Source: Gammaproteobacteria bacterium
GTDB taxonomy: Bacteria; Pseudomonadota; Gammaproteobacteria; Pseudomonadales; Pseudohongiellaceae
Direction: 5' to 3'
DNA length: 64,000 nt
Assembly (NCBI GenBank): GCA_021773355.1
Contig: JAJFKE010000009.1
Coordinates: forward strand, 95,318 to 159,317
The translations under genes were made by a program, and so were the position numbers. Below the pieces are notes generated by a model that saw only the letters and a list, made by a program, of their open reading frames with translations, had not been told where the DNA came from and did no database searches. This document shows positions 36,365-46,405 of the stretch, in pieces; within the stretch, counting starts at the first letter, position 1, and each line of letters starts with the position of its first letter.

Positions 36365-39300
36365 TTAGTTAGTTTCCACCAAAATAGAAAGACTGGTAAA
36401 CAACAGTGCCGTTTTGATTCCCTTATTGGCTTCGTCGGCGAACAGAGAACTGTAGCGTGACAGCTGTGGGCGATAGAGCTGAATTTGTTCGTCGATAAAT
36501 TCAGCTAAAGGTTGATTGTCGGGCTTACTGGAAGACTTGTAATCAATAATCCAGCGTTGCCTGCAGTCGTCTAAAAAAGTTCGGTCCACGACATGGGTTT
36601 CCAGATAACCATTTGCATAGATCTGCATAGATAACTCGGCGGCACTCTGTTCAAGACTGTGGTCAAATATCCAATTGATATCTTCGTTGTTGATGGTTGC
36701 TAGCAAAGAATTGCTAATGGTTGTTAGTGCTGCGTCTATTTCTTCGCCGCTAAAATAAAAACTATCCAATTGTTTGCGCCAATGATGCTGCAGTCTCGGT
36801 ATATTTCCCGCAGACAATATTTTCGGATTGTCCAAGTAGCCCTGCAAGGCTTCGTGCACCAGGTTGCCGATTTGAATCTGAAGTTGATTGTTCAACGTTA
36901 GCTCCACAGCTGTTTTTTCGTCCAGGTCCATGAATTTGGCGGTTTCTGTTATCGATAGGCTGGACGCGGCTTGCTCCGCCTCAAAGTGACTGCTGGGCAA
37001 GCGCGAAATTTTTGGAGCAGCTAAAAGTGGGTTTTGTTGATACTGGCTTGCTAGTAGGCTTGAGCCAACGACTATGGTGCTCAGGCCTGCTACTGCTTCT
37101 TCACTCGACAGTAAGCTGTCCCAAATTGTGTGTAGCAGCGTGCGCGAGCCAGGCTTGCTTAGTTCTCCATCCTTGTCAGCCAATGTTGCAGAAAGATAGA
37201 CAGACTTCATTGCGCGAGTAACTCCTATGTAGAGTAGTCGCGTGTTCTCGAATCTTGATTTCTCAGATTTTTCAAACTGCAGCAAATTATACAAATTGTT
37301 ATCTGCGCTGCCGGTGGCGGAGAGGGTTGCCAGGAATAATTTTCCTTCACCATGCTGATTTAGCCGCTGATGCCACAGCAAGAGTGATTTGTCGTCAGCT
37401 CGGCTCGGTCTGGCTAAGCCTGGTAAAAAAACATGATCGAATTCCAGACCTTTGGATTTGTGAATTGTCATCACATGTACGGGGTTGCTATTTCCACCGA
37501 CAGGTAAACTTGAGACAAAGCTGCTTGCTACCCTGTGCCTAAATTCAGCGATATTTTCCAGTTCTCCGGCAACTTCCGCGCTTCTGATAAGTTGGTAAAA
37601 TCTGTCAAGGCTGTCGAGCTCCGAAACTGAATGCACTAGCTTATTGCCGCCCAATTCCTTAAAAAGCGATTGTATTACTCGGCTAAGTGGATACTGCTCT
37701 TTGCGCACAACTGCATTAGCCAGAGCTGGAATTATCCTTCGAAGTCTCAGAACACCGTCATTGCTCAGATCGCTGTGCGTGGATTCGGCGCTGAGCTGGC
37801 TCAGGTTCTCTAGAATACTAGTCTCGGTGTTCCAGTTTGCGACTATTAACAGGTCTTGTAATTGCAAACCGCAAAAGGGGGCTCGTAACAGTGCAAGCCA
37901 GGACAGCCGATCCGCCTGATTACATATGGCATTAGTTAGGCTCATGATATCTGAAATAATTTCCAGGCTAGTGAGTCTATCAATCTCATTCGCAAGCCAG
38001 GGAATCTCTGCTTCACGTAATGCCGGCAATATAAATTCTAAATGCGCTCTGCTGCGCACAAGTATGGCGATCTTGCTTTCAGGACAGTCCGTTCTCAGAC
38101 GAGAAATTTCATCAGCGATAAAAGCAGCTTCTTCTAAATAGGCCTCTGTTTTACTGTTTTCATCGTATTGGTAGCAGCGTGTGCTTACAGCCGTCTCTAG
38201 GCCAGTCCCATGAACCGCCTGCGATTCAGAATAGCTGACCGCGCCGCGTGATATGTTATTAAGGCCCGGAAAGGCATTCGAGAACACCGAGTTCACCCAG
38301 CTCACCACGCCTGCGTCTGATCTGAAATTTGCCATCAGATCTATGGGTTCAATGTTGATATTGCGAAGACCGACCTCTCTCAGTTTGATGAATAGACCGA
38401 CGTTCGCATTTCGAAAGCTGTAGCAAGACTGCATAGCATCGCCGACAACGAACAGGGTTCTGCCGTCGTTGGCCTCCCAGCCGGCGGTGAGCTTGTGGAG
38501 CAACTGCATTTGTGTCGACGAGGTGTCCTGAAATTCATCTATTAGGATGTGCTTTATTTGGTAATCCAGGCTTAATACCAGATCCGTGGGGTTCTCATCT
38601 GTGCCTAATGCGCGTAGGGCAGCTAGACTAACCTGCGGATAATCCACTTTGTTTTTCCGCGTGAAGGCAAGTTCCAGTTGTGCAATCAGCGTTGGCAGTA
38701 TGGCAGTAAGTGTTCCCAGAAAATCCCAGGAAAGGGCGTCGTCATCGGGCAGCGGTAAACGGCGTAAATAATCCAATGCCTCTAATGCTGCATTCGACTG
38801 AGACAAGGTGCCTAGCAGGGCCTTCATCGCTTGTTTCTTTTCTGCGCTTAGCTGCTTCTCTTGCTTGCTACCGCTTGGGGCAGGAAAACCTGAGTTTTTA
38901 TCGACCTGCTTGCGAAACGCAGGATTTTTCTTATCTTTGGTGAGTAACAGTCCTACCAGGCCGACCCAGATTGAAAGTTTGCCGGGATCTGAGTCAGGGA
39001 GTTCGTCCAGATCGGCGCAGCGTAGCAGGGCAGAACCATTAACCTCCCTTGACAGGTTTTCCGTGGCATAGCGAAGCAATGGAATTAATTCTGACTGAAC
39101 CGGCAGCAAATGGTATAGCGCGGCGTTCAGTGATTCCTCGACCAGTTCCAGGAGATTTTCTGTCAGATAATACAGAGCTTGTTCTGGCGAGCTGGCCACG
39201 TCCACAATGGCTTCTATCCATTGTTCGCGTTGTTTTAATAGATCCAGAAGCAGGCCTTCTATCTTGTTACTATCGTTGTCGAAGTGCAGCATCAATTTTG

Positions 39301-39829
39301 CAATGGAGTCGGAAAGCGCGCTGTCATCGTTCAGTAATTGCAGACAGTCCTGTATAGCCATGCGGTAGCAATCGTCTACTTGTTCGCTAATTTTAAGGGG
39401 GCCACCAAAATTAGAGAGAATTGGTAATCTGCTTGCCAAAAAATTACAGAAGCTATCTATTGTCTGAATTCGTAGACGATTCGGAGACTGTTGTAGTAAC
39501 CAGCCATGCTTTCGATCTTGTGCCAACACGCTTTGTGCTGCTGTGTATCTATCTTGATCCAATTGTTTTTCAATTTCTGTGGAATCTACGCGGCTGGCCC
39601 AGTCCAGGGTGCTGAGTATCCGGTCGGCCATTTCGTTTGCGGCTTTTTTGGTGAAGGTAATGGCTAATACTTCCTCCGGTTGCTGGCATACCGCCAGAAG
39701 GTGCAGAAAGCGCAGGCTTAATAACTCAGTTTTTCCAGAACCTGCAGGCGCCTGTACAGCGTAGGAGTTGCTAATATCCAGCGCTGTTTGGCGGGCCTCA
39801 AAGTCACTAATTTTCTGTGGCTGACTCAT
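36365..39829 (-). CDS. AddA-like UvrD/Rep helicase-nuclease
   Basis: This 1154-residue protein is a superfamily 1 DNA helicase with a C-terminal PD-(D/E)XK nuclease, as in AddA and RecB. Walker A is APAGSGKTELL (residues 27-37), motif II is LIDEFQDTSSTQ, motif III VVGDAMQSCYSFR, later motifs VMTIHKSKGLEFD and ENTRLLYIGVTRAM, and the nuclease is WIIDYKSS with QLSRY. It processes double-strand breaks ahead of RecA loading. The gene overlaps addB-like by 4 bp. It stands in place of, or alongside, RecBCD; the window cannot say which. Confidence 0.92.
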   Translation of the reverse strand: MSQPQKISDFEARQTALDISNSYAVQAPAGSGKTELLSLRFLHLLAVCQQPEEVLAITFTKKAANEMADRILSTLDWASRVDSTEIEKQLDQDRYTAAQSVLAQDRKHGWLLQQSPNRLRIQTIDSFCNFLASRLPILSNFGGPLKISEQVDDCYRMAIQDCLQLLNDDSALSDSIAKLMLHFDNDSNKIEGLLLDLLKQREQWIEAIVDVASSPEQALYYLTENLLELVEESLNAALYHLLPVQSELIPLLRYATENLSREVNGSALLRCADLDELPDSDPGKLSIWVGLVGLLLTKDKKNPAFRKQVDKNSGFPAPSGSKQEKQLSAEKKQAMKALLGTLSQSNAALEALDYLRRLPLPDDDALSWDFLGTLTAILPTLIAQLELAFTRKNKVDYPQVSLAALRALGTDENPTDLVLSLDYQIKHILIDEFQDTSSTQMQLLHKLTAGWEANDGRTLFVVGDAMQSCYSFRNANVGLFIKLREVGLRNINIEPIDLMANFRSDAGVVSWVNSVFSNAFPGLNNISRGAVSYSESQAVHGTGLETAVSTRCYQYDENSKTEAYLEEAAFIADEISRLRTDCPESKIAILVRSRAHLEFILPALREAEIPWLANEIDRLTSLEIISDIMSLTNAICNQADRLSWLALLRAPFCGLQLQDLLIVANWNTETSILENLSQLSAESTHSDLSNDGVLRLRRIIPALANAVVRKEQYPLSRVIQSLFKELGGNKLVHSVSELDSLDRFYQLIRSAEVAGELENIAEFRHRVASSFVSSLPVGGNSNPVHVMTIHKSKGLEFDHVFLPGLARPSRADDKSLLLWHQRLNQHGEGKLFLATLSATGSADNNLYNLLQFEKSEKSRFENTRLLYIGVTRAMKSVYLSATLADKDGELSKPGSRTLLHTIWDSLLSSEEAVAGLSTIVVGSSLLASQYQQNPLLAAPKISRLPSSHFEAEQAASSLSITETAKFMDLDEKTAVELTLNNQLQIQIGNLVHEALQGYLDNPKILSAGNIPRLQHHWRKQLDSFYFSGEEIDAALTTISNSLLATINNEDINWIFDHSLEQSAAELSMQIYANGYLETHVVDRTFLDDCRQRWIIDYKSSSKPDNQPLAEFIDEQIQLYRPQLSRYSSLFADEANKGIKTALLFTSLSILVETN

Positions 39830-42591
39830 CTAATTTCTTCTTCAACATGCAGTAGTTGGTTCTGTTCAAATTCGCTAATTCGGCACAGAGATGTCAGCTC
39901 ACAGTATTGGCAACTCAGTCTGCCACGGGTAGGAGCGATAGCGACTAAGCCAGACTCAAACTCGTCGATGAGAGAATAGATAATACTGTTCCAACGCTGG
40001 CGCAGTTCAGACCAGTTACCGGAGAAGTCTCTGAGCGAAGACAAGGATTTTGTCGAGGGATGTAGAGTGTCCAGATCCGTCGTGCCAAATAGAGCGATAG
40101 TTTCAGCATTTAGTTGGCATATGAGAGTTGCGCTTACGCTTTGATTGTTCTTGTCGGCAACAGCAATCTGATACAGAGGTAATTGTAAATCGTCGGGTCT
40201 GTCGTCGAACCATTTATAATTGGTTCTCTTGCCGGTCTTATAATCAATAAGTACCAGCGATCCGTCTTCTAATTGATCAATCCTGTCGATGCGAAATGTG
40301 AGCGAAAGACTAGAATGGTTCCAATTAAGAGTTTCTTCTGTGGATTGAATAGAGAAGCTTGAGCGCTCTTTTTCAAATTGCAAAAATCCTTGAAGTAAAT
40401 TAGACAGTCGGGTCTGCTCCAGCTTTGAAAACGCCGGTGACATAGTTTCAGGATGTCTTTTTCTTAATAGCTCTATCGCGGGAGAAACACTGCGAGCAAT
40501 CAGCGCGTCAATCTCCTCCATGGATAGTTGCTGCAGCCTATCCGAGCTTTCCGTTGCCTTGCCGAGTTTCTCCAGCGCCAGATGCAGTGCGTTGCCTCTG
40601 TCGATTGGATTTAGCCCTTGAGTAAACTCGTTTAACTTGGAAGCCTTCAGGCGGTTGCTCGCGAATGCTTTGAAAGGGCAATTGGATTGATTGCTTAGCA
40701 GGCTGCTTCCGCCCCGAATTTCTTCATTTGCGCCAAGTGGGATGTGCAGTTGATCTCGGATATTTTCCAAGCACTTCAATAATTCGGGTGTCGACTCGGC
40801 ATTGAACGCGGGGTCTTGCGAGTGTGCGTTGCGTATTTCAGAGTTCTTAAACAGAGCACTGGGTCTGATTTCCAATTCCTCTTCGAGAAGGTGGTAGCTG
40901 ATGATCATTTCATCGCTGGTTTTGTTGCGCAGCTGAATGAGTTGGGTCACCGTGGTCTCCAGCTGTAGACTAGTTGAAGCGCCCGGCATGCCTAGTTGAT
41001 TCTGCAAACTATAAGGTAAGAAGGAAACAGGACTGATAGCAGGAGGCCAATTACGATCATCGACAGCCAGAACCCAGGCTGCGTCAAACTCGAAATCCTG
41101 GGCTTCTTCAATGTCTACCAGCGATATCTGTAAGCGGTCATCAAAATGTAAATTGGAATTGCTTTGCCGTAAGTATGAGTTTAGCTTGCTCAGCGCCGTA
41201 ACTAGGGGTAGCTCACCGAGCAGCTTGGATGAGGCCGACAAGCGCTGTACACATTGCTGCCACTGTCGTTTCGCGGCATCGGCATGGTCCATGTTGTTTC
41301 CCGGCCAGCCGAGAATTTCAAGTTGTTGGGTAAACAGCTGTAGCCAATGGCCTAACAGCTGCCGTGATTTTTCGTGGCGCTGAGCTTCACTGAAATGTAA
41401 CAGGGCTTCGACGAGGATAGGGCAAAAATAAGCCTTATCACTGCGTTGCATAATTGTTCGTAAATGACTAAGCCGGACTTTCGCCTCCACATTGTTTCTC
41501 AGATAAACTTCCAGAGCGATGCGGGCTTGTAACTCTGTTTCTGCGCCAACGGTATTGGCTGATTGCAATACCCTGCAAAACCTTTGGCTATCGACTAACT
41601 CATTATTCATGTCGAGTATAGTTAGAGCGAAACTAAATGAAGGAGAGTCAGCCAAAGTATCCTTGCTGTGAAACCGATTTAAAAAGCCAGAAATAGCTAA
41701 CTGCTTATTGTTATTTTTCTGAACTTCATTGAATATTGCCTCGTCGATCAAGGGCTCAAGGGTTTTGCCTTGATCGATTACAATGCCAATATGCGCTTGA
41801 GGATTTTCCTTGGATTTGCGTTGGCACCACTCAATGCAGGCCCTAATTTCCGCAGAACTGTCTTGATAGTTTGCTCGCAGACTGGGTTTGTTAAGCAGTG
41901 CCGTTTCGAGGTCCTGCGCGTTGTCACCCGTTATCTCTGTTTGCCAATCGACCTCAGTTACCGAGGTCAGCGCATCGAATAATTTTGAGTATAAGGGAGG
42001 AGGCTGTTTGAAATTAACAAGAACCAGGTGCTCGGGTACGAGTCCTCGCAACTTCTCAATGTTAGAGACAATCATGGTGCTGGCGTCACTGAGACTGCCC
42101 AGCTTGTGCCTGGAGCACAAGGTTTCGAATTGCTCGCTCCATTTCAAAAAAGTCTGAAAATCCTTGGCGCCTTTATAGTGCTCAATATCCCTATGGCTGG
42201 TGACGTTCCATTGCTTGGAAAATCGATAACTCCTGGCCACCGAATTCGCGGCCTCTTCGATATTTAATAAGGGATACTCGTCGTAGCTGGATTTTAGAAT
42301 TTGAATCCACAACTGCTGCTCATTAAACCGATCCAGCACGTCAATTTCATAGAAAGGTGAAATGCCTTGGGTCGCCGCTGCCTGCCAGAGCTGTTGTATG
42401 TAAATATCGATTGCAAATACGGCGGGACGAACCCAGGCAGATTTCTTGTTGCTGGAAGATTGATTAAGGCTGGCGAATTCTCGCAAGATACCATCGACGC
42501 TACGATTATTCGGCGTGAGTACTGTGTGTCCATTGTGCAATGATTGCAGTAAAGCTTCGATGTTAAAACGGCGGATGGCCATGTCGTTCAA
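39826..42591 (-). CDS. AddB-like nuclease subunit with Fe-S cluster motif
   Basis: This 921-residue partner of the AddA-like protein has a C-terminal PD-(D/E)XK domain (LVLIDYKTGKR) enclosed by cysteines SNCPFKAF, about residue 638, and CQYCELTSLC near residue 900, the C...CxxCx5C pattern that holds an Fe-S cluster in AddB. The N-terminal P-loop of classical AddB is replaced by LTPNNRSVDG, so it has no evident ATPase site. This layout matches the probable DNA repair protein family (TIGR03623). Start TTG 42591 overlaps the mnmH stop by 4 bp; an ATG three codons later is possible. Confidence 0.9.
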   Translation of the reverse strand: MNDMAIRRFNIEALLQSLHNGHTVLTPNNRSVDGILREFASLNQSSSNKKSAWVRPAVFAIDIYIQQLWQAAATQGISPFYEIDVLDRFNEQQLWIQILKSSYDEYPLLNIEEAANSVARSYRFSKQWNVTSHRDIEHYKGAKDFQTFLKWSEQFETLCSRHKLGSLSDASTMIVSNIEKLRGLVPEHLVLVNFKQPPPLYSKLFDALTSVTEVDWQTEITGDNAQDLETALLNKPSLRANYQDSSAEIRACIEWCQRKSKENPQAHIGIVIDQGKTLEPLIDEAIFNEVQKNNNKQLAISGFLNRFHSKDTLADSPSFSFALTILDMNNELVDSQRFCRVLQSANTVGAETELQARIALEVYLRNNVEAKVRLSHLRTIMQRSDKAYFCPILVEALLHFSEAQRHEKSRQLLGHWLQLFTQQLEILGWPGNNMDHADAAKRQWQQCVQRLSASSKLLGELPLVTALSKLNSYLRQSNSNLHFDDRLQISLVDIEEAQDFEFDAAWVLAVDDRNWPPAISPVSFLPYSLQNQLGMPGASTSLQLETTVTQLIQLRNKTSDEMIISYHLLEEELEIRPSALFKNSEIRNAHSQDPAFNAESTPELLKCLENIRDQLHIPLGANEEIRGGSSLLSNQSNCPFKAFASNRLKASKLNEFTQGLNPIDRGNALHLALEKLGKATESSDRLQQLSMEEIDALIARSVSPAIELLRKRHPETMSPAFSKLEQTRLSNLLQGFLQFEKERSSFSIQSTEETLNWNHSSLSLTFRIDRIDQLEDGSLVLIDYKTGKRTNYKWFDDRPDDLQLPLYQIAVADKNNQSVSATLICQLNAETIALFGTTDLDTLHPSTKSLSSLRDFSGNWSELRQRWNSIIYSLIDEFESGLVAIAPTRGRLSCQYCELTSLCRISEFEQNQLLHVEEEIR

Positions 42592-43694
42592 ACCTGCCTG
42601 TTATTCAGGTGAGAGGCCCAGGCGATAAACTCATCTTTGTAACCGCGATAGATAACTCGATTCAGTTTCTTGTTCATTTGGTACTCATACATAGGATCGT
42701 AGTAGTCTTGCAGAAGGCATTCTATCCATCGTCTGTGCAGTGCCGCCGCTTCTTGTTCGTCTACCTGTTGCAGGGCGTTTTCCATGATGGATTTCAACTG
42801 CTGATATTTCTCAGTACCTAGCCGCTTTTGTATGCGCAGCAAGCTTCCTAACAGGAAGTCTGAAAAATCGGCACTGGCTTTATTCGGCTCGCTGTTAAGA
42901 AAATCCTGATAATTGGAATAAATATAGTCTCTATAGATGGTTTCCACACGATCTTGTAAGGATACTTCCAGCATCGCCAGCGGAGAGGCATTCATCTTGT
43001 CGTGAAAGGTCTTGGGTATAGACAGCGATCCTATGGCGCGACTCTCGTCCTCCAGAAAAATATGCTGCGCGCGCTGGAACGGAAGCTTGAGTAGTGAGAT
43101 ACCAAGGCGGTTTTCGAAATCGATTTGCGTGGGTTGCGGTCGAATGCGCCTGCCAAAGGCCGAGCCTCGATGATTCGCCAGGCCTTCCAAATCGATACTG
43201 AACTTTAATGTGTTGACCAAATGGGTTTTGCCGCTGCCGGTTTTCCCTCCAACGATCATAAATTGCGAATCTGCACTGACCGTGTCTATGTTTTGGATCA
43301 GGTACCGACGCAATGCTTTGTAGCCACCTTCGATCAGGGGGACGGAAATTCCCAGTTCCTGCAGCCATCGCTGAACTGTGTTGGAACGCAGTCCGCCACG
43401 AAAGCAATAGATGACAGCAGCGGGATTTTCCTCAACGAATTTTTGCCAATTCAGAATTCGCTGTTCCTTGGTCTCGTCACTGACCAGCTCGTGTGCGAGT
43501 TGTATGGAGGCCTGCTGTCCCGCTGCTTTATATTGTTTGCCTATTTCCTGTCTTTCGTCATCATTCAACAGCGGTAAATTCCGGGCGGTGGGAAAGCTGC
43601 CGCGTTGGAATTCAAGTGGTGCTCGAACATCCAACATGGGCGTATCGTTAATAAGGAGTTCGCTAAAGGCTGATTCGGGTATGGTTACTGGCAT
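42588..43694 (-). CDS. mnmH: tRNA 2-selenouridine synthase
   Basis: MnmH (SelU) replaces sulfur with selenium at the wobble uridine of tRNAs for Lys, Glu and Gln, using selenophosphate. The 368-residue protein has a rhodanese domain with C97 in YCFRGG, the E. coli position, and a P-loop GGKTGSGKTHL near residue 147. It is the first gene of a mnmH-addB-addA operon with 4-bp overlaps at both junctions. It implies that selenophosphate synthase (SelD) is encoded elsewhere in the genome. Confidence 0.93.
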   Translation of the reverse strand: MPVTIPESAFSELLINDTPMLDVRAPLEFQRGSFPTARNLPLLNDDERQEIGKQYKAAGQQASIQLAHELVSDETKEQRILNWQKFVEENPAAVIYCFRGGLRSNTVQRWLQELGISVPLIEGGYKALRRYLIQNIDTVSADSQFMIVGGKTGSGKTHLVNTLKFSIDLEGLANHRGSAFGRRIRPQPTQIDFENRLGISLLKLPFQRAQHIFLEDESRAIGSLSIPKTFHDKMNASPLAMLEVSLQDRVETIYRDYIYSNYQDFLNSEPNKASADFSDFLLGSLLRIQKRLGTEKYQQLKSIMENALQQVDEQEAAALHRRWIECLLQDYYDPMYEYQMNKKLNRVIYRGYKDEFIAWASHLNNRQV

Positions 43695-43862
43695 TGGCTG
43701 GCTGGTATATCTAATTCCAGGATCGGTAATAAGCTATTTGAAGTGTAACACCTGGCTCAGGCATGCCCTAGTCATCAGGCTTGGATGAAGACGCTGGTCG
43801 GCTTATTATCGAGCTGTTATTGAGGCCTTTATAAATAACCTGGCGCATGTAGGAGATAATCG

Positions 43863-44453
43863 ATTACAGAGTCTAAGAACAACGGCGGGACTGCGGATAT
43901 TGATCCATTCAAGTTAGTGCGCAAAATAAAGGGCAGGGGACCGGCTCCGGTGCATCTCTGGAACCCGCCCTTTTGTGGTGATATGGATATGCTGATCCGC
44001 AAAGATGGAACGTGGATTCATGAGGGAAAACCGATCCGCCGCACAGCAATGGTTGAACTGTTCGCTTCTATCTTGATGTTGGATAAAGATGGCGAATACT
44101 ATCTGGTAACCCCGGTCGAAAAAGTTCGGATCAAGGTGGAAGACTGCCCCTTTGTGATACTTGACATGGATGTTACTGGAACGGGGAAACAGCAGGTATT
44201 GTCTTTCACCAGCAATATAGGAGAGGTGGTGAACGCCGGAAAAGGCCATGAGCTAAGTATCGAAGTTGCTGCAGTTTCAGGCGAACCACATCCAATTTTG
44301 CACATGCGCAGCGGACTTAATGCGCTTGTTAATAGAGCCGTGTTTTACCGATTAGTAGATCTGGTGCAAGAGCTGCAATCTGAGTCCGGAGAACAAATGA
44401 CGGGAATCTGGAGCGGTGGTGTGTTTTTCGAGATAGATTCGCAGCATCAGTAA
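43863..44453 (+). CDS. DUF1285 protein, probably with an ATT start
   Basis: The protein contains the DUF1285 sequence VHLWNPPFCGDMDMLI, YLVTPVEKVRIKVEDCPFV and NRAVFYRLVDL. The first standard start in frame is GTG 43917, with no good Shine-Dalgarno. Eighteen codons earlier an ATT at 43863 sits 7 nt after AGGAG (43851-43855), in frame, and the added sequence TESKNN...DPFKLVRKI agrees with longer N-termini in homologues of this family. I therefore annotate the ATT start; the frame has a stop at 43857 just upstream. Function is unknown. It is divergent from mnmH. Confidence 0.8.
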   Translation: MTESKNNGGTADIDPFKLVRKIKGRGPAPVHLWNPPFCGDMDMLIRKDGTWIHEGKPIRRTAMVELFASILMLDKDGEYYLVTPVEKVRIKVEDCPFVILDMDVTGTGKQQVLSFTSNIGEVVNAGKGHELSIEVAAVSGEPHPILHMRSGLNALVNRAVFYRLVDLVQELQSESGEQMTGIWSGGVFFEIDSQHQ

Positions 44454-44523
44454 TGCTGGCAATATCGGCGCCCTGCACGACGCGCTAAGAACCAATATGG
44501 CTTTACAGAAATAGCCGTCTCGG

Positions 44524-44552
44524 TTGACCTAACCGGGTAAAAACGGCATTAT
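44524..44552 (+). promoter_or_regulatory. Candidate promoter for etfBA
   Basis: TTGACC at 44524-44529, a 17-bp spacer and CATTAT at 44547-44552 lie about 84 bp before the etfB ATG. The -35 is good and the -10 matches four of six. A small hairpin (CACC/GGTG around a T run, 44556-44572) follows in the leader. Assignment is by eye. Confidence 0.4.
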
Positions 44553-44635
44553 TGCCACCTTTTTTCGGGTGGTGAAAATGGAATTTTCAGCAATCCCTAG
44601 AACCATTCTTGTTAGTTACTACTTATGGAGAATCC

Positions 44636-45385
44636 ATGAAGATTCTTGTTGCTATAAAACGCGTCGTGGACGCGAACGTTAAAGTCAGGGTGAAAAGTGA
44701 CGGCACTGGGGTAGATCTTACCAATGCCAAGATGGCTATCAATCCTTTCTGTGAAATTGCCATCGAAGAAGCAATTCGTATAAAGGAGTCAGGTGCTGCC
44801 GACGAAGTCATCGCCGTCTCCATAGGTCCTCAAGTCAGCCAGGAACAAATTCGAACAGCGCTGGCACTTGGCGCGGATCGCGGGATTCTGGTTGTGACTG
44901 ATCAGCAGGTGGAGCCATTAGCCGTCGCCAAGATCTTAAAATCCGTGGTGGAGAAAGAAGCCATCGATTTGGTGATTCTGGGCAAGCAATCAATCGACAC
45001 AGACAATAATCAAGTGGGTCAGATGTTGGCTGCGCTGTGCAATTTCCCTCAAGGGACCTTTGCCTGTGATGCACAGTTAAAGGACGGCAAGATCGAGGTT
45101 ACTCGTGAAATCGACGGTGGGGAACAAACAGTATTGCTAAGTTTGCCTGCGGTCATTACCACAGATCTTCGTCTTAACGAGCCACGCTACGCTTCCTTGC
45201 CGAATATCATGAAGGCGAAGAAGAAGCCTATAGATGCCACCACAGCAGAAGAATTGGGTGTGGACATCTCCTCCAAGCTGCAGACCCTAAGCGTAGCTGC
45301 CCCAGCACAACGAAGTGCGGGAATTATCGTTGACTCCGTTGCAGAGCTAGTTAACAAATTGAAGACTGAAGCTAAAGTCATATAG
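44636..45385 (+). CDS. etfB: Electron transfer flavoprotein beta subunit
   Basis: EtfB with EtfA carries electrons from acyl-CoA and other dehydrogenases to the quinone pool through ETF-ubiquinone oxidoreductase. It is a 249-residue protein with the family start [17 protein letters not shown], the nucleotide-binding segment [17 protein letters not shown] and the recognition-loop region [17 protein letters not shown] chose ATG 44636 over the upstream frame start because GGAG lies 7 nt before it. etfA follows without a gap. Confidence 0.95.
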   Translation: MKILVAIKRVVDANVKVRVKSDGTGVDLTNAKMAINPFCEIAIEEAIRIKESGAADEVIAVSIGPQVSQEQIRTALALGADRGILVVTDQQVEPLAVAKILKSVVEKEAIDLVILGKQSIDTDNNQVGQMLAALCNFPQGTFACDAQLKDGKIEVTREIDGGEQTVLLSLPAVITTDLRLNEPRYASLPNIMKAKKKPIDATTAEELGVDISSKLQTLSVAAPAQRSAGIIVDSVAELVNKLKTEAKVI

Positions 45386-45394
45386 GTGGTAATG

Positions 45395-46321
45395 ATGTCA
45401 ATTTTAGTAATTGCAGAACACGATAATAGTACGATCAAGGCCGCTACTCTCAACACGGTAACTGCAGCCACATCCCTGGGCGATGATATTCATGTGTTAG
45501 TTGCAGGTGCTTCCTGCCAGGCGGCAGCAGCGGCGGCGGCAGATATCGCCGGTGTTAGCAAAGTCATCCTGGCGGACGCACAAGAATACGCACATCAACT
45601 TCCTGAAAACATAGCTCCGCTGTTGGTAGAACTGGCGAAGAACTACAGCCATGTGTTGTCCGCAGCGACAACCACCGGTAAAAATATAATGCCAAGAGCG
45701 GCAGCATTGCTAGACGTGGCACAAATATCTGACATCGTAGAAGTAAAAGATGCCGATACCTTTGTCAGGCCGATCTACGCCGGTAATGCCATGGCTACGG
45801 TGCAGTCATCGGATACGGTGAAAATCATTACGGTAAGAACAACAGCTTATGCTGAGGCGGAAAAAGGTGGTAGCGCGGCAATAGAAAACTGTGACTTCGT
45901 CACCGCACAGCAGCAATCTACTTTTGTCAGTGAACAACTGTCAGCATCGGAGCGGCCAGAATTAACAGCTGCATCGATTGTCGTCTCGGGTGGCCGGGGC
46001 ATGCAAAACGGTGAAAATTTTGTGCTACTGGAAAAAGTTGCGGATAAGTTAGGAGCAGCAATCGGTGCCTCCAGAGCCGCAGTGGATGCCGGCTTTGTGC
46101 CGAACGATATGCAGGTAGGTCAGACTGGTAAAATCGTGGCACCTGATTTGTACATTGCCGTGGGCATTTCTGGTGCGATTCAGCATCTGGCTGGGATGAA
46201 AGACAGTAAGGTTATTGTGGCGATTAACAAAGACGAGGAAGCGCCGATATTTCAGGTTGCAGATTATGGATTGGTTGCGGATTTATTCAAGGCCCTGCCT
46301 GAACTCGAGGCAGCTCTCTGA
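45395..46321 (+). CDS. etfA: Electron transfer flavoprotein alpha subunit
   Basis: EtfA binds FAD. The 308-residue protein starts [20 protein letters not shown] and ends with the FAD domain: [52 protein letters not shown] and [12 protein letters not shown]. The frame could begin at GTG 45386 or ATG 45392, but AGGTGG at 45384-45389 best fits ATG 45395. A terminator hairpin follows. Confidence 0.95.
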   Translation: MSILVIAEHDNSTIKAATLNTVTAATSLGDDIHVLVAGASCQAAAAAAADIAGVSKVILADAQEYAHQLPENIAPLLVELAKNYSHVLSAATTTGKNIMPRAAALLDVAQISDIVEVKDADTFVRPIYAGNAMATVQSSDTVKIITVRTTAYAEAEKGGSAAIENCDFVTAQQQSTFVSEQLSASERPELTAASIVVSGGRGMQNGENFVLLEKVADKLGAAIGASRAAVDAGFVPNDMQVGQTGKIVAPDLYIAVGISGAIQHLAGMKDSKVIVAINKDEEAPIFQVADYGLVADLFKALPELEAAL

Positions 46322-46348
46322 CAGGGGTTTTCTGACTATCCTATAAAA

Positions 46349-46368
46349 AAGCCCGGGAGACCGGGCTT
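46349..46368. terminator. Bidirectional terminator between etfA and rne
   Basis: The hairpin AAGCCCGG-gaga-CCGGGCTT with an A run before (46344-46350) and TTCTTGTCTT after fits an intrinsic terminator in both directions. It lies between the convergent etfA and rne genes. Confidence 0.88.
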
Positions 46369-46405
46369 CTTGTCTTGCTATCTATCAGTTACAAGGCTCT
46401 AAGAA

